Assembly (NCBI GenBank): GCA_034660395.1 | Contig: JAYEJA010000068.1 | Location: 1-13,977, forward strand | DNA from: JAQVEM01 sp034660395 | GTDB lineage: Bacteria; Actinomycetota; Humimicrobiia; Humimicrobiales; Humimicrobiaceae | DNA length: 13,977 bases | Direction: 5' to 3' | Shown: positions 6,358 through 13,977 of the stretch, in pieces | Layout of the letters: each line of letters opens with the position of its first letter | How positions within the stretch are numbered: the stretch's first letter is position 1 | Translations under genes and position numbers: made by a program | The notes under the pieces: generated by a model | What the model saw: the letters and a program-made list of their open reading frames with translations, nothing else | Databases searched by the model: none | Told to the model about the DNA's origin: nothing

Positions 6358-7833
6358 ATGGCTGAAATAAAGGAATTAAGCAGGGAATTTCTTGATAATA
6401 AGGTTCTGTCTGATTTAAAAGTTATTGCAAGGCAGCTGAATATTCAGGGAATTTCAAAGCTAAAGAAAGAAGAACTGGTAGAAAAGATATTAAAGGAAGT
6501 ATCAGATAACGGTATGGAATCCGTTAAACTTCCGCAAGAAGAAAAAACTATTGAAAAGAAACCGGAAGGTGAAGAAAAAACTGGATTTAAAGAAAAAGAA
6601 AAAAGAAAACCGGAAGATAAAGAAATTTCCAGAGGAGGGTCAGTAAAAGAAAGAAGGGAAAGAAAGCACGGTAAGAGAGCCGAATTCGACCTTTATAAGG
6701 AGAGAATGAAAGGTATACTTGATATACTGGCTGACGGTTACGGCTTTCTTAGAACGGGAGGGTATCTGTCAGGCTCCAATGATATATATGTTTCCCAGTC
6801 CCAGATAAGGCGATTCCGATTAAGGCAGGGCGACGAAGTTTATGGTCAGGTCCGTCCCCCGAAAGATAGTGAAAAGTATAACGCCCTTTTAAGGATAGAA
6901 AAAGTAAACGGGGAAGACCCCGAGTTTATAAGGACAAGGACACCATTTGAGAAGTTAACTCCTGTTTATCCCAGGGACAGGCTGAGACTGGAAACAAAAG
7001 AATCTGACAATATCACTCCAAGGATTATTGATTTGATAGCGCCGATAGGTAAAGGTCAGAGAGGTCTTATAGTATCACCTCCAAAAGCAGGAAAAACAAC
7101 CATATTAAAGGATCTTGCAAACAGTGTTTCTACCAATAACTCTGATGTATATATCATGGTACTGTTAATTGATGAGAGGCCCGAGGAAGTAACTGATATG
7201 GAGAGGTCTGTAAAGGGTGAAGTAATAAGCTCCACATTTGACCAGCCCTCTGATAATCATATACAGGTAGCGGAACTGGTTCTCCAGAGAGCAAAAAGAC
7301 TGGTAGAGCACGGCAAAGATGTGCTGATACTTCTTGACAGCATAACCCGTCTGGCAAGGGCTTATAACCTTTCAATCCCGGCGAGCGGAAGGGTTCTGTC
7401 CGGAGGTGTTGATTCCTCGGCATTATTTCCCCCAAAGAGGTTTTTTGGTGCAGCAAGAAATATTGAAAATGGAGGTAGTCTAACCGTACTGGCCACGGCA
7501 TTAATTGATACCGGCAGCAGGATGGATGACGTTATATTTGAGGAATTCAAGGGGACCGGTAATATGGAGATTAATCTTGACAGGCAGCTTGCGGATAAAA
7601 GGATTTTCCCGTCAATTGATATAACGAGGTCCGGGACCAGGAAGGAAGAGCTTCTTATGGATAAGCAGGAGGCAGCAGTAGTATGGAAGCTAAGGAGATT
7701 AATCTATGAAAAGGAACCAGAAGTAGCTCTTGAACAATTGATAGATTATATTAAAAATACAAAGTCTAACGGGGATTTTCTGAAAGCCATAAGGGCAAGC
7801 TTTGATAAAGGTGGTAAAGGGAAAAAGTTATAG
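6358..7833 (+). CDS. rho: Transcription termination factor Rho
   Basis: Hexameric RNA-dependent ATPase/helicase that ends transcription at Rho-dependent sites. It has 491 residues, longer than the 419 of E. coli. The N-terminal Rho_N helical domain (about 1-48, with LSDLKVIARQLNI) is followed by a K/E/R-rich linker (about 50-112). The RNA-binding cold-shock-like domain comes next (LDILADGYGFLR, 121-132; NDIYVSQSQIRRF, 141-153). In the ATPase core are Walker A PPKAGKTT (241-248), Walker B DVLILLDS (321-328), and a segment with Q-loop and R-loop residues (LSGGVDSSALFPPKRFFGAARN). All catalytic elements are present. The first gene after a long leader, it is separated from rpmE by 261 bases. Confidence 0.97.
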   Translation: MAEIKELSREFLDNKVLSDLKVIARQLNIQGISKLKKEELVEKILKEVSDNGMESVKLPQEEKTIEKKPEGEEKTGFKEKEKRKPEDKEISRGGSVKERRERKHGKRAEFDLYKERMKGILDILADGYGFLRTGGYLSGSNDIYVSQSQIRRFRLRQGDEVYGQVRPPKDSEKYNALLRIEKVNGEDPEFIRTRTPFEKLTPVYPRDRLRLETKESDNITPRIIDLIAPIGKGQRGLIVSPPKAGKTTILKDLANSVSTNNSDVYIMVLLIDERPEEVTDMERSVKGEVISSTFDQPSDNHIQVAELVLQRAKRLVEHGKDVLILLDSITRLARAYNLSIPASGRVLSGGVDSSALFPPKRFFGAARNIENGGSLTVLATALIDTGSRMDDVIFEEFKGTGNMEINLDRQLADKRIFPSIDITRSGTRKEELLMDKQEAAVVWKLRRLIYEKEPEVALEQLIDYIKNTKSNGDFLKAIRASFDKGGKGKKL

Positions 7834-7931
7834 ACCCCGCAGTGCAGTAATTAAGACTTTATTATAATCGTAATTTGAGTAAAAATTTTTTTATCTTGCT
7901 ATACAGGATAATTCTATAAATATATATTATT

Positions 7932-7961
7932 AAGCCGCTTAAATTTCAATGGAGGCTTTTT
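7932..7961 (+). terminator. Weak candidate terminator after rho
   Basis: AAGCC (7932-7936) can pair with GGCTT (7954-7958) across a 17-base loop, followed by TTTTTA. The stem is short and the loop long, so this is only a possibility. Confidence 0.25.
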
Positions 7962-8024
7962 ACTATTCAGCCAGTAAAATAATTAAATTTTATATAGTAA
8001 TATTTACGGTTAAAAGCATTTGTG

Positions 8025-8052
8025 TTAACATTTATTATTTGGAATATATAAG
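8025..8052 (+). promoter_or_regulatory. Candidate promoter of the rpmE operon
   Basis: TTAACA (8025-8030), a 16-base spacer and TATAAG (8047-8052), predicting a leader of about 36 bases with AAGGA before the rpmE ATG. It would serve the compact rpmE-thyX-DUF1385-prfA-prmC run. Confidence 0.4.
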
Positions 8053-8094
8053 TTAATATATATTAGATAATAATAGTAGTAAGGATTAATTAAA

Positions 8095-8301
8095 ATGAAG
8101 AAAGGCATACATCCGAAATATTATGATTGCACGGTTACCTGTTCCTGCGGTAATACTTTTAAGACCAGGTCAATTAAAAAAGAGATAAGGGTTGAAATAT
8201 GCTCTAACTGTCATCCTTTTTATACCGGGAAACAGAAACTGGTTGACTCCGGTGGAAGAGTAGAAAGGTTCAAGAAGAGACTGACAAAATCCAAAAAATA
8301 G
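8095..8301 (+). CDS. rpmE: Large-subunit ribosomal protein bL31
   Basis: Ribosomal protein of 68 residues at the junction of the two subunits. It starts with the family signature MKKGIHPKYYD and has the four cysteines of the zinc-binding (C+) form: C16 and C18 in TCSCG, C36 and C39 in ICSNC. The conserved HPFYTGKQK (40-48) and the GGRVERF segment (53-59) follow. A basic tail (KKRLTKSKK) ends the protein. It is the first gene of the run leading to prmC, and the thyX start lies 13 bases beyond its stop. Confidence 0.97.
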   Translation: MKKGIHPKYYDCTVTCSCGNTFKTRSIKKEIRVEICSNCHPFYTGKQKLVDSGGRVERFKKRLTKSKK

Positions 8302-8314
8302 GGAAGGTTCTTTA

Positions 8315-8998
8315 ATGAAGGTGAATTTAATTAAGTATACCAGGGAACCGGAAAAGGCAGTTGCAGTAGCTGCGAGGTTATGTTATTCGCCTGCGGGGGC
8401 AGATGAGCTCATGGATGAATTGAGCGGTGAGAGCATAGAGAAACTTGTAAGGTTTGTGATAGAGAGCGGTCACCATAGTACGGTTGAACACGTTAGTTTC
8501 ACATTTGCCATAGAAGGGGTATCAAGAGCTTTAACACATCAGCTGGTAAGGCACAGAATGGCTTCATACAATCAGCAGTCTCAAAGATATGTCAAGTTGC
8601 GTGATAAATTTGAATATATAACCCCGCCTTCAATAAAAGAAGATGAGGAATGCAGGAATATATTTGATAAGATGGTTTCACATATCCATAATCTTTATGA
8701 GGAACTGCTGGATAAGGGTATTAAGGCGGAGGATGCAAGGTACATTTTACCAAATGCATCAGAAACGAAAATAATTGTTACAATGAATGGGAGGGAGCTT
8801 TTACATTTTTTTACTGTAAGATGCTGCAATAGAGCTCAATGGGAAATTAGAGAGCTTGCTATAAAAATGTTGAAGCTTGTAAAAAAGGTAGCGCCAGTAA
8901 TATTTGAGAAGGCCGGGCCGCCCTGTCTGAGAGGTCCCTGCCCGGAGGGTAAGTTTCAATGTGATGATCCTCCCGAAGCGAGTGATTTCGATGTCTGA
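8315..8998 (+). CDS. thyX: Flavin-dependent thymidylate synthase
   Basis: Makes dTMP from dUMP with methylene-tetrahydrofolate, FAD and NADPH as a homotetramer. The 227-residue protein carries the ThyX signature RHRx7S: RHR at 79-81 and S89 in RHRMASYNQQS. It is preceded by SGHHSTVEHVSFTF (51-64), which binds FAD. HFFTVRCCNRAQWEIR, near residue 165, is the conserved C-terminal substrate and flavin region. No thyA is in the window, so this may be the cell's only route to dTMP (inference). A GGAAGG ribosome site lies 6 bases before the ATG. The stop overlaps the start of the DUF1385 gene by 8 bases, suggesting coupled translation. Confidence 0.96.
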   Translation: MKVNLIKYTREPEKAVAVAARLCYSPAGADELMDELSGESIEKLVRFVIESGHHSTVEHVSFTFAIEGVSRALTHQLVRHRMASYNQQSQRYVKLRDKFEYITPPSIKEDEECRNIFDKMVSHIHNLYEELLDKGIKAEDARYILPNASETKIIVTMNGRELLHFFTVRCCNRAQWEIRELAIKMLKLVKKVAPVIFEKAGPPCLRGPCPEGKFQCDDPPEASDFDV

Positions 8999-9875
8999 AG
9001 AAAAATACCGGATCGGGGGCCAGGCGGTTATAGAAGGTGTTATGATGCGCAGCAAGAACTTCTGGGCTGTGGCTGTCAGGAAACCCGATAATACTATATC
9101 AGCAAAACTTTTTAAGCAAAGTGCCTTAAGCACTAAAAACAAGGTACTGGGTTTTGTTTTTATCCGTGGCATGGCCGCTATTTTTGAGAGTTTATTACTC
9201 GGTTTTAAAGCTTTAAATTACTCAGTAAACGAGGGCACCGAAGAGGATATAAAATTTTCCAGAAAAGATATGGTTATATCTGTTGTTGTTGCAGTAGCAT
9301 TTTCGGTTGGTATTTTTTTTGTGCTTCCAACCCTGATTGGAAAAACTTTTTCCGGCTTTTTCCCGAATGTTCTGGTATATAACCTTCTTGAAGGATTGGT
9401 CAGGATAGGATTGTTTCTAATATATATTTTGTTTATATCCCAGCTCAGGGATATAAAAAGGGTATTCCAATATCACGGGTCGGAACACAAGACAATACAG
9501 GCATATGAAAACGATGAAGAACTAAAGCCGGAGAATATAAAGAAGTACAGCACCCTGCATATGAGGTGCGGAACAAATTTCTTGATTATCGTGATGATAG
9601 TATCAATATTTGTTTTTACCCTGCTGGGCAGGCAGCCGATATTATGGAGAATTCTGTCAAGGGTGGTTTTGATACCGGTTATAGCAGGTATTTCATATGA
9701 ATTTATAAGACTTGCAGGAAAGTTCGGGGATAATAAAATAGTTAGAATATTTTTTTATCCGGGCTTATTCCTACAGAAGATTACCACACGGGAGCCGGAT
9801 GAAAGCCAGATAGAGATTGCAGCGGCTTCATTTAAAAAAGTGCTGGAGGCGGAAAAATCACTGAAGGCAGGTTAA
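8991..9875 (+). CDS. DUF1385 family membrane protein
   Basis: Conserved membrane protein of unknown function, 294 residues from the chosen ATG. The N-terminus has the family signature YRIGGQAVIEGVMMRS (6-21), then FIRGMAAIFES (57-67). The other hallmark is YHGSEHKTIQAYEND (161-175) followed by HMRCGTNF (190-197); the conserved His, Glu and Cys suggest a metal or active site. Hydrophobic segments lie at about 94-116, 128-150, 196-214 and 220-240. The frame is open to a GTG at 8961, with GGAGGG 11 bases upstream, so a longer form starting inside thyX is possible. I chose 8991 because family members begin close to the YRIGGQAVIEG motif. The gene sits between thyX and prfA, an arrangement seen in other Gram-positive-type genomes. 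Confidence 0.88.
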   Translation: MSEEKYRIGGQAVIEGVMMRSKNFWAVAVRKPDNTISAKLFKQSALSTKNKVLGFVFIRGMAAIFESLLLGFKALNYSVNEGTEEDIKFSRKDMVISVVVAVAFSVGIFFVLPTLIGKTFSGFFPNVLVYNLLEGLVRIGLFLIYILFISQLRDIKRVFQYHGSEHKTIQAYENDEELKPENIKKYSTLHMRCGTNFLIIVMIVSIFVFTLLGRQPILWRILSRVVLIPVIAGISYEFIRLAGKFGDNKIVRIFFYPGLFLQKITTREPDESQIEIAAASFKKVLEAEKSLKAG

Positions 9876-9876
9876 A

Positions 9877-10956
9877 ATGAAAACATTACTGGATAAATTA
9901 AAAATATATGAGGAAAATTATTCAAAGCTAACCAAAAAGCTATCCGAATCCGGGGTTTCCGGTAATCCTGAAAAATTAAAGGAATATGGAAGAAAAATAG
10001 CCGAGACAGAGGAGATTGTAAATGTTGCCAGGGAGTACAGGAAAACTCTTTCTTCTATTGAAGAAGCGGAGAGTATGCTGAAGAGTGAAAAGGAAGAGGA
10101 GATGAAGAGATTCCTGAAGGGCGAGCTCGGGGATAATATTGATAAAAAACAAAAACTGGAAAAAAGGGTCAGGGTGCTTTTAACTCCCAGAGACCCGAAT
10201 GATAATAAGAATGTCATAGTTGAAATAAGGGCAGGAACAGGAGGGGATGAAGCAGCCCTGTTTGCAGAAGTACTTTACCGTTTATACACAAAGTATGCCG
10301 AAAGCCGGAAATGGAAATATTCCATACTAAGCTCTAATGCCACTGGAATTGGCGGATTTAAAGAAGTGATATTTGAAATTGATGGCGAGGGAGCTTACGG
10401 AACTATGAAATATGAATCAGGAGTGCACAGGGTCCAGAGGGTTCCCGCTACGGAGTCACAGGGCAGAATTCATACTTCTACTTCCACGGTGGCCGTACTT
10501 CCCGTAGCTGAAGAAGTGGATATTAAAATAGACCCTTCTGATTTAAGGATAGATGTTTTTCGCTCCAGCGGGCCCGGGGGCCAGTCTGTGAACACAACTG
10601 ACTCGGCAGTCAGGGTTACTTATGAACCCACCGGCATGGTAGTTACCTGCCAGGATGAAAAATCACAATTGCAGAATAAGGAAAAAGCTTTACGTATCTT
10701 GAGAGCCAGGCTTAAAGAAGCAGAGGAACAAAAAAAGACAGATAAGCAGGTTGAAAAAAGAAGAATGCAGATAGGCTCCGGAGAACGAAGCGAGAGGATA
10801 AGAACTTACAATTATCCCCAGAGAAGGGTAACTGACCACAGGATAAATTTAACTTTATATAAGCTTGATGAAATTCTTGAAGGTGACCTCGGACAATTAA
10901 ATCTACCGTTGAGGAATGCGGATAATGAAAAGAAAATAGAAAAGATAGGAGTGTAA
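9877..10956 (+). CDS. prfA: Peptide chain release factor 1
   Basis: Cytoplasmic release factor that reads UAA and UAG stop codons and triggers peptide release. The 359-residue length is standard. The stop-recognition tripeptide P-A-T (190-192, in RVPATESQGRIHTS) identifies RF1 rather than RF2. GGQ (234-236, in SSGPGGQSVNTTDSAVR) is the peptidyl-transferase-centre motif whose glutamine is methylated by PrmC. The N-terminal coiled-coil domain 1 (about 1-100) is K/E-rich. One base separates it from the DUF1385 stop, and prmC follows 7 bases later. Confidence 0.98.
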   Translation: MKTLLDKLKIYEENYSKLTKKLSESGVSGNPEKLKEYGRKIAETEEIVNVAREYRKTLSSIEEAESMLKSEKEEEMKRFLKGELGDNIDKKQKLEKRVRVLLTPRDPNDNKNVIVEIRAGTGGDEAALFAEVLYRLYTKYAESRKWKYSILSSNATGIGGFKEVIFEIDGEGAYGTMKYESGVHRVQRVPATESQGRIHTSTSTVAVLPVAEEVDIKIDPSDLRIDVFRSSGPGGQSVNTTDSAVRVTYEPTGMVVTCQDEKSQLQNKEKALRILRARLKEAEEQKKTDKQVEKRRMQIGSGERSERIRTYNYPQRRVTDHRINLTLYKLDEILEGDLGQLNLPLRNADNEKKIEKIGV

Positions 10957-10963
10957 GCTATCT

Positions 10964-11884
10964 TTGCAGATATGGAATGTAAAAAATATTCTGGATTGGG
11001 CAATAAACTATTTCAGGCGTAAGGATATCAGCCAGCCCAGATTGTCGGCAGAGCTGCTTTTAAGCTTGGTTCTCAAACTGAATAGAATAAATCTTTATTT
11101 AAATTATAACCGCGTTTTAAAAAAAGATGAGCTTGCTTTATACAAGAAATATATATTGAAAAGATTGGAAAATGTCCCCATTCAATATATATCAAAGGAA
11201 GCGCATTTCAGGAAAATAAAACTCCATGTAAATAATAAAGTATTAATCCCAAGGCCGGAAACCGAACTTTTAGTGGATAAGGCTTTCGAGATTTTAAAAG
11301 ATTGTAATGGCAAAGGGAAAATTAATATATTGGAAGTCGGCACCGGAAGCGGCGCTATTTCAATAAGTATGGCTTTTGAAATTGCTGATAAGTTAAAAAC
11401 GCCAGATGACTTCTGGGAGATAATAGCTACTGATAGCAGCCCGGATGCGCTTGGCATTGCAGAGGAAAATGCCCGGGATATTCTGGGAAAAAATGAAACA
11501 GGCAGAATAAAGTTTATAGAATGCGATGTGGTACCGGCAGAGAATCAGGATTTTTATAAGCAGTATAAAAATAAGATTAATCTGGTAGTATCCAACCCTC
11601 CTTATATCTCGGAAAAAGATTATAAAAACCTGCCGCCTGAAATAAAAGAATATGAACCTGAAGCTGCGCTTCTGGCAGGTAAAACCGGACTTGAGGTTTA
11701 TAGAAAAATCCTTAATAAAATAAAACCGTATCTCTCTCGTGATTTTTGCTATATATTGTTAGAGGTTGACCCTGCAGTGGGGACTCGACTTAAAAAAATC
11801 TCAGGAGACATTATCGGACCGCACGAAATCAATATATACCGGGATTATAACAAGAGAGACCGTGTTATGGTTGTTAAAGTCTAA
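10964..11884 (+). CDS. prmC: Release factor glutamine N5-methyltransferase
   Basis: S-adenosylmethionine-dependent enzyme that methylates the glutamine of the GGQ motif in release factors, including the product of the adjacent prfA. It has 306 residues. An N-terminal helical release-factor-binding domain (about 1-80) is followed by IPRPETE (95-101), the SAM-binding EVGTGSG (124-130, usually DLGTGSG), an acidic ATDSS strand (155-159) and the catalytic NPPY (211-214). I take the TTG at 10964 as start: it lies downstream of a GATAGGAG ribosome site (10944-10951), and the first residues (WNVKNILDWA) align with normal PrmC starts. The spacing of about 12 bases is long. Confidence 0.94.
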   Translation: MQIWNVKNILDWAINYFRRKDISQPRLSAELLLSLVLKLNRINLYLNYNRVLKKDELALYKKYILKRLENVPIQYISKEAHFRKIKLHVNNKVLIPRPETELLVDKAFEILKDCNGKGKINILEVGTGSGAISISMAFEIADKLKTPDDFWEIIATDSSPDALGIAEENARDILGKNETGRIKFIECDVVPAENQDFYKQYKNKINLVVSNPPYISEKDYKNLPPEIKEYEPEAALLAGKTGLEVYRKILNKIKPYLSRDFCYILLEVDPAVGTRLKKISGDIIGPHEINIYRDYNKRDRVMVVKV

Positions 11885-11971
11885 TTTGTTTTTTAAAAAC
11901 CCTGGTGGTAGGATTTTATTAAATTTTATTTGATTAAAGATTAAAGAATAAGTTGAATATGGGAGAAAAAG

Positions 11972-13279
11972 TTGGATAAGGCCCTTGTTGCGATTGTAAT
12001 TTTTGCGTTGACTTATGTAGCTATAGCGACAGAAAAGATAAACAGAACCGTAGTGGCGTTCATCGGAGCGTTAATGCTGGTTCTGTTTAATATTTTTACT
12101 ATAACTGAAGCGGTCGGCTTTATAAGCTGGGATACAATTGGCCTTTTATTTGGGATGTTTATTATAGTAGCTGCGCTGTCCGGCGCCGGATTTTTTACTT
12201 TCATGGCTCTTGTACTTGCGAGGTGGCTGGATTATTCTCCCGTTAAGATATTTATATTTTTTCCTATTATAACGGCACTGCTCTCTGCATTCATGGATAG
12301 CGTTACGGTCATGCTTTTTTTTGCTACATTGACCTATGAAATATGTAAGATTTCAAAGATGGATGCAGCGCCCCTGATAATTACGGAAGTAATGCTGGCA
12401 AATATCGGCGGCTCCGCAACTATGGTAGGTGATCCGCCCAATGTAATCCTGGGTTTGAAGCTTGGCTATTATTTTAATGATTTCGTTATTCATAACGGTC
12501 CTATCTCTATTGTTGCAGGTGCTTTTACACTTCTTTATTGTTATCTTGTAAACCGTAAATCTATAGTATCGCTTGGTAAGGGCCCAAGGCTGAGACTGGG
12601 AAATATGGATCCTTCGGAAGCAATAGAGGATAAAAAACAATTTAAGGTAGGGCTCTGCGCATTCGGTACCGCAATTTTCTTTTTGATTGTCCATACTTAT
12701 ATAGAGAAATATATAAACATACCCCTCACGGCTCCGCTTGCTGCCATGGTCCCTGCTTTTGTTATGCTTGTCTTACTGGGCGGCAAGAGGTCGGAAAGAA
12801 TCATATCAAAAGTAAATTATGAATTGATACTGTTTTTTATGGGACTGTTTATAGTTGTGGGAGGCCTTGAACATACAGGGGTAATAGAAACAGCTGCAAA
12901 TTCCATTACCAATCTTTTCAGAGATAACCATCTTGGATTTTTAAGCACTATCGTATGGGGTTCCGGGATTATAAGCGGGGTTGTAGATAATGTTCCTTTT
13001 GCTCTTTCAATGTCTTATATACTGGAAAATATTGTTAAATTTGCCGGTGTCCCGGCTCTTTCAATACTGGTATGGGCGACATCGCTGGGTGCGGATATAG
13101 GAGGAAATTTTTCCCCTGTGGGCGCTTCGGCCAACCTGGTGGCTTACACGACTATGGAGAAAAGAGGTCAATCAATTGGATGGGGCAGGTGGCTCAAACT
13201 TTCCATACCGGCAACTATTATAGCTCTTACCGTGTCGAATATCGGTATTATCATAAAATATATTACCGGTTTTTACTAA
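11972..13279 (+). CDS. ArsB/NhaD (SLC13-like) superfamily permease
   Basis: Polytopic membrane transporter of 435 residues in the ion-transporter superfamily that includes ArsB, NhaD, CitMHS and SLC13/P-protein families. It shows the two inverted half-repeats of the group. SAFMDSVTVMLFF (105-117) and NIGGSATMVGDPPNVILG (144-161) lie in the first half; SGVVDNVPFALS (335-346) and ADIGGNFSPVGASANLV (374-390) in the second. About eleven hydrophobic segments are visible. The substrate (arsenite, Na+/H+ or a carboxylate) cannot be decided; there are no ars genes nearby. The TTG start at 11972 is supported by GGGAG ending 6 bases upstream. It follows prmC by 87 bases and may be reached by readthrough. 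Confidence 0.87.
   Translation: MDKALVAIVIFALTYVAIATEKINRTVVAFIGALMLVLFNIFTITEAVGFISWDTIGLLFGMFIIVAALSGAGFFTFMALVLARWLDYSPVKIFIFFPIITALLSAFMDSVTVMLFFATLTYEICKISKMDAAPLIITEVMLANIGGSATMVGDPPNVILGLKLGYYFNDFVIHNGPISIVAGAFTLLYCYLVNRKSIVSLGKGPRLRLGNMDPSEAIEDKKQFKVGLCAFGTAIFFLIVHTYIEKYINIPLTAPLAAMVPAFVMLVLLGGKRSERIISKVNYELILFFMGLFIVVGGLEHTGVIETAANSITNLFRDNHLGFLSTIVWGSGIISGVVDNVPFALSMSYILENIVKFAGVPALSILVWATSLGADIGGNFSPVGASANLVAYTTMEKRGQSIGWGRWLKLSIPATIIALTVSNIGIIIKYITGFY
13241..13274 (+). terminator. Candidate terminator overlapping the permease 3' end
   Basis: ATCGGTA (13241-13247) pairs with TACCGGT (13264-13270), one G-T wobble, followed by TTTTT (13270-13274). The stop codon TAA is at 13277-13279, so the hairpin would lie within the last codons. 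The stem is modest and the surrounding DNA is AT-rich. Confidence 0.3.
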
Positions 13280-13307
13280 AAGCAAAATATAATGGATATT
13301 TGCGGGT

Positions 13308-13335
13308 TTGAAAAAAATAGAAAAATGGTTATAAT
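13308..13335 (+). promoter_or_regulatory. Promoter of initiator tRNA
   Basis: TTGAAA (13308-13313), a 16-base spacer and a perfect TATAAT (13330-13335). It lies about 55 bases before the mature tRNA 5' end. Confidence 0.6.
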
Positions 13336-13390
13336 ATGTTTCTGCAGTAGGAATTACGGCGGTATAAGATAACTATATTTTTAGATTCGG

Positions 13391-13467
<77 letters not shown>

Positions 13468-13627
13468 ATTTTCTTCTCTTCTATTCTATCTTTGACTTCT
13501 TCCTGAAAGAAAGCTCTGATTCCACACTGGTCCAATACGGCAGATATAGAAAATATACATATTATGGTTAGGATGACAAAAATAATAGGAAGTTTATTTT
13601 TATACCTGAAAAGAGTTTTAATATTGA

Positions 13628-13851
13628 TTAATCAATAAGCATTTCTTTTAAGATACTTTTTACTTCTGTAATTCTTGCTTCTTTTAAATGTCCGGATTTT
13701 TCTTTTAACCTTATTTTATCAATTGTTCTTATTTGGTCCAGGACAATCCAGCCAGTCTTTTTTTCAAAAGTGATTTTAACTCTTGTAGGGTAACTTTTTG
13801 ATTTTGTGGTCATTGGAGCAATTATAATGGTGTCAATATTGGAGTTCATTT
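13628..13851 (-). pseudogene. mazF: mazF/pemK endoribonuclease toxin, 5' end cut off by intron
   Basis: The remaining 73 or so residues are the C-terminal two thirds of a MazF/PemK-type mRNA interferase. Evidence is the NIDTIIIAPMTTK core strand with the conserved threonine, YPTRVKITF, and WIVLDQIRTIDKIRL, all in family order. The N-terminal part, with the GDI(W/V) strand and the catalytic arginine of the R-P segment, is missing. The ATG at 13849 is not a real start: family members read '...SP(D/N)E-MN...' here. Coding sequence ends two bases beyond, at 13851, where a group II intron begins on the opposite strand. The 5' part and any mazE antitoxin gene should lie beyond the window. With the intron antisense to it, the toxin gene is probably inactive. 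Confidence 0.82.
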
Positions 13852-13977
13852 GTGTGTCCAGATAAGGTAGGTATGTTCAGCAGGAGTAAAGTCCTGTCAG
13901 GGTAATAGCCAGAGGCCCTGTAGCTTGGATGACAGAGACAAGGGAAACCAAAATCTCTGAAGCTCATTGACAAAGTC
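13852..13977 (+). mobile_element. Group II intron, 5' end (runs off the window)
   Basis: Self-splicing retroelement, of which only the first 126 bases of domain I are present. It starts with GTGTG, the bacterial group II consensus GUGYG, followed by CCAGATAAGG, much as Ll.LtrB-like introns begin (GTGCG...CCAGATA). Local helices fit domain I: CAGGA/TCCTG (13881-13885/13892-13896), CAGGG/CCCTG (13898-13902/13916-13920) and CAGAG/CTCTG (13933-13937/13955-13959). The reverse transcriptase-maturase gene and domains II-VI would lie past the edge. The boundary at 13851/13852 is set independently by where mazF homology stops. Confidence 0.8.

Noticed and set aside
13072..13311. 79-codon plus-strand frame overlapping the permease end
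   Set aside because: It is in another frame of the permease gene, with no family likeness. The permease frame carries the conserved GGNFSPVGASAN motif here.

Overview
The window comes from an AT-rich bacterial chromosome with a Gram-positive style of gene control: strong AAAGGAG-type ribosome sites, several TTG/GTG starts, heavy use of AGG/AGA arginine codons, and a transcriptional T-box. The order rho, rpmE, thyX, DUF1385, prfA, prmC is familiar from Clostridia-like Firmicutes and from Actinomycetota-related lineages. The initiator tRNA carries a C1-U72 mismatch that I associate with Actinomycetota, so the phylum is left open between these groups. Nothing points to a plasmid or phage; the only mobile element is a group II intron cut by the right edge.

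Left part (1-3211, genes on the minus strand): a small DUF4870 membrane protein; a tRNA-Arg(CCT) with its own promoter; and a two-gene unit of a fold-type I aminotransferase followed by D-alanine-D-alanine ligase. A divergent promoter pair at 3094-3164 separates this unit from a plus-strand GNAT-family acetyltransferase (3212-3913).

Middle (3914-5880): a complete tryptophan-specific T-box leader, with promoter, Stem I and UGG specifier, Stem II, Stem III, antiterminator and terminator, controls a TrpB2-type tryptophan synthase beta-like enzyme. No trpA or other trp gene is adjacent. A hairpin terminator follows, then about 480 bases of AT-rich untranslated DNA leading to rho.

Right-centre (6358-13279): rho, then a tightly packed run rpmE-thyX-DUF1385-prfA-prmC, then an ArsB/NhaD-superfamily permease. 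The run joins a ribosomal protein, dTMP synthesis, a conserved membrane protein of unknown role, release factor 1 and the methyltransferase that modifies the release factor GGQ glutamine.

Right edge (13280-13977): initiator tRNA-fMet with its own promoter, then the 3' two thirds of a minus-strand mazF toxin gene. That gene is interrupted at 13851/13852 by the 5' end of a plus-strand group II intron. Because the intron lies antisense to mazF, splicing cannot restore the toxin mRNA.
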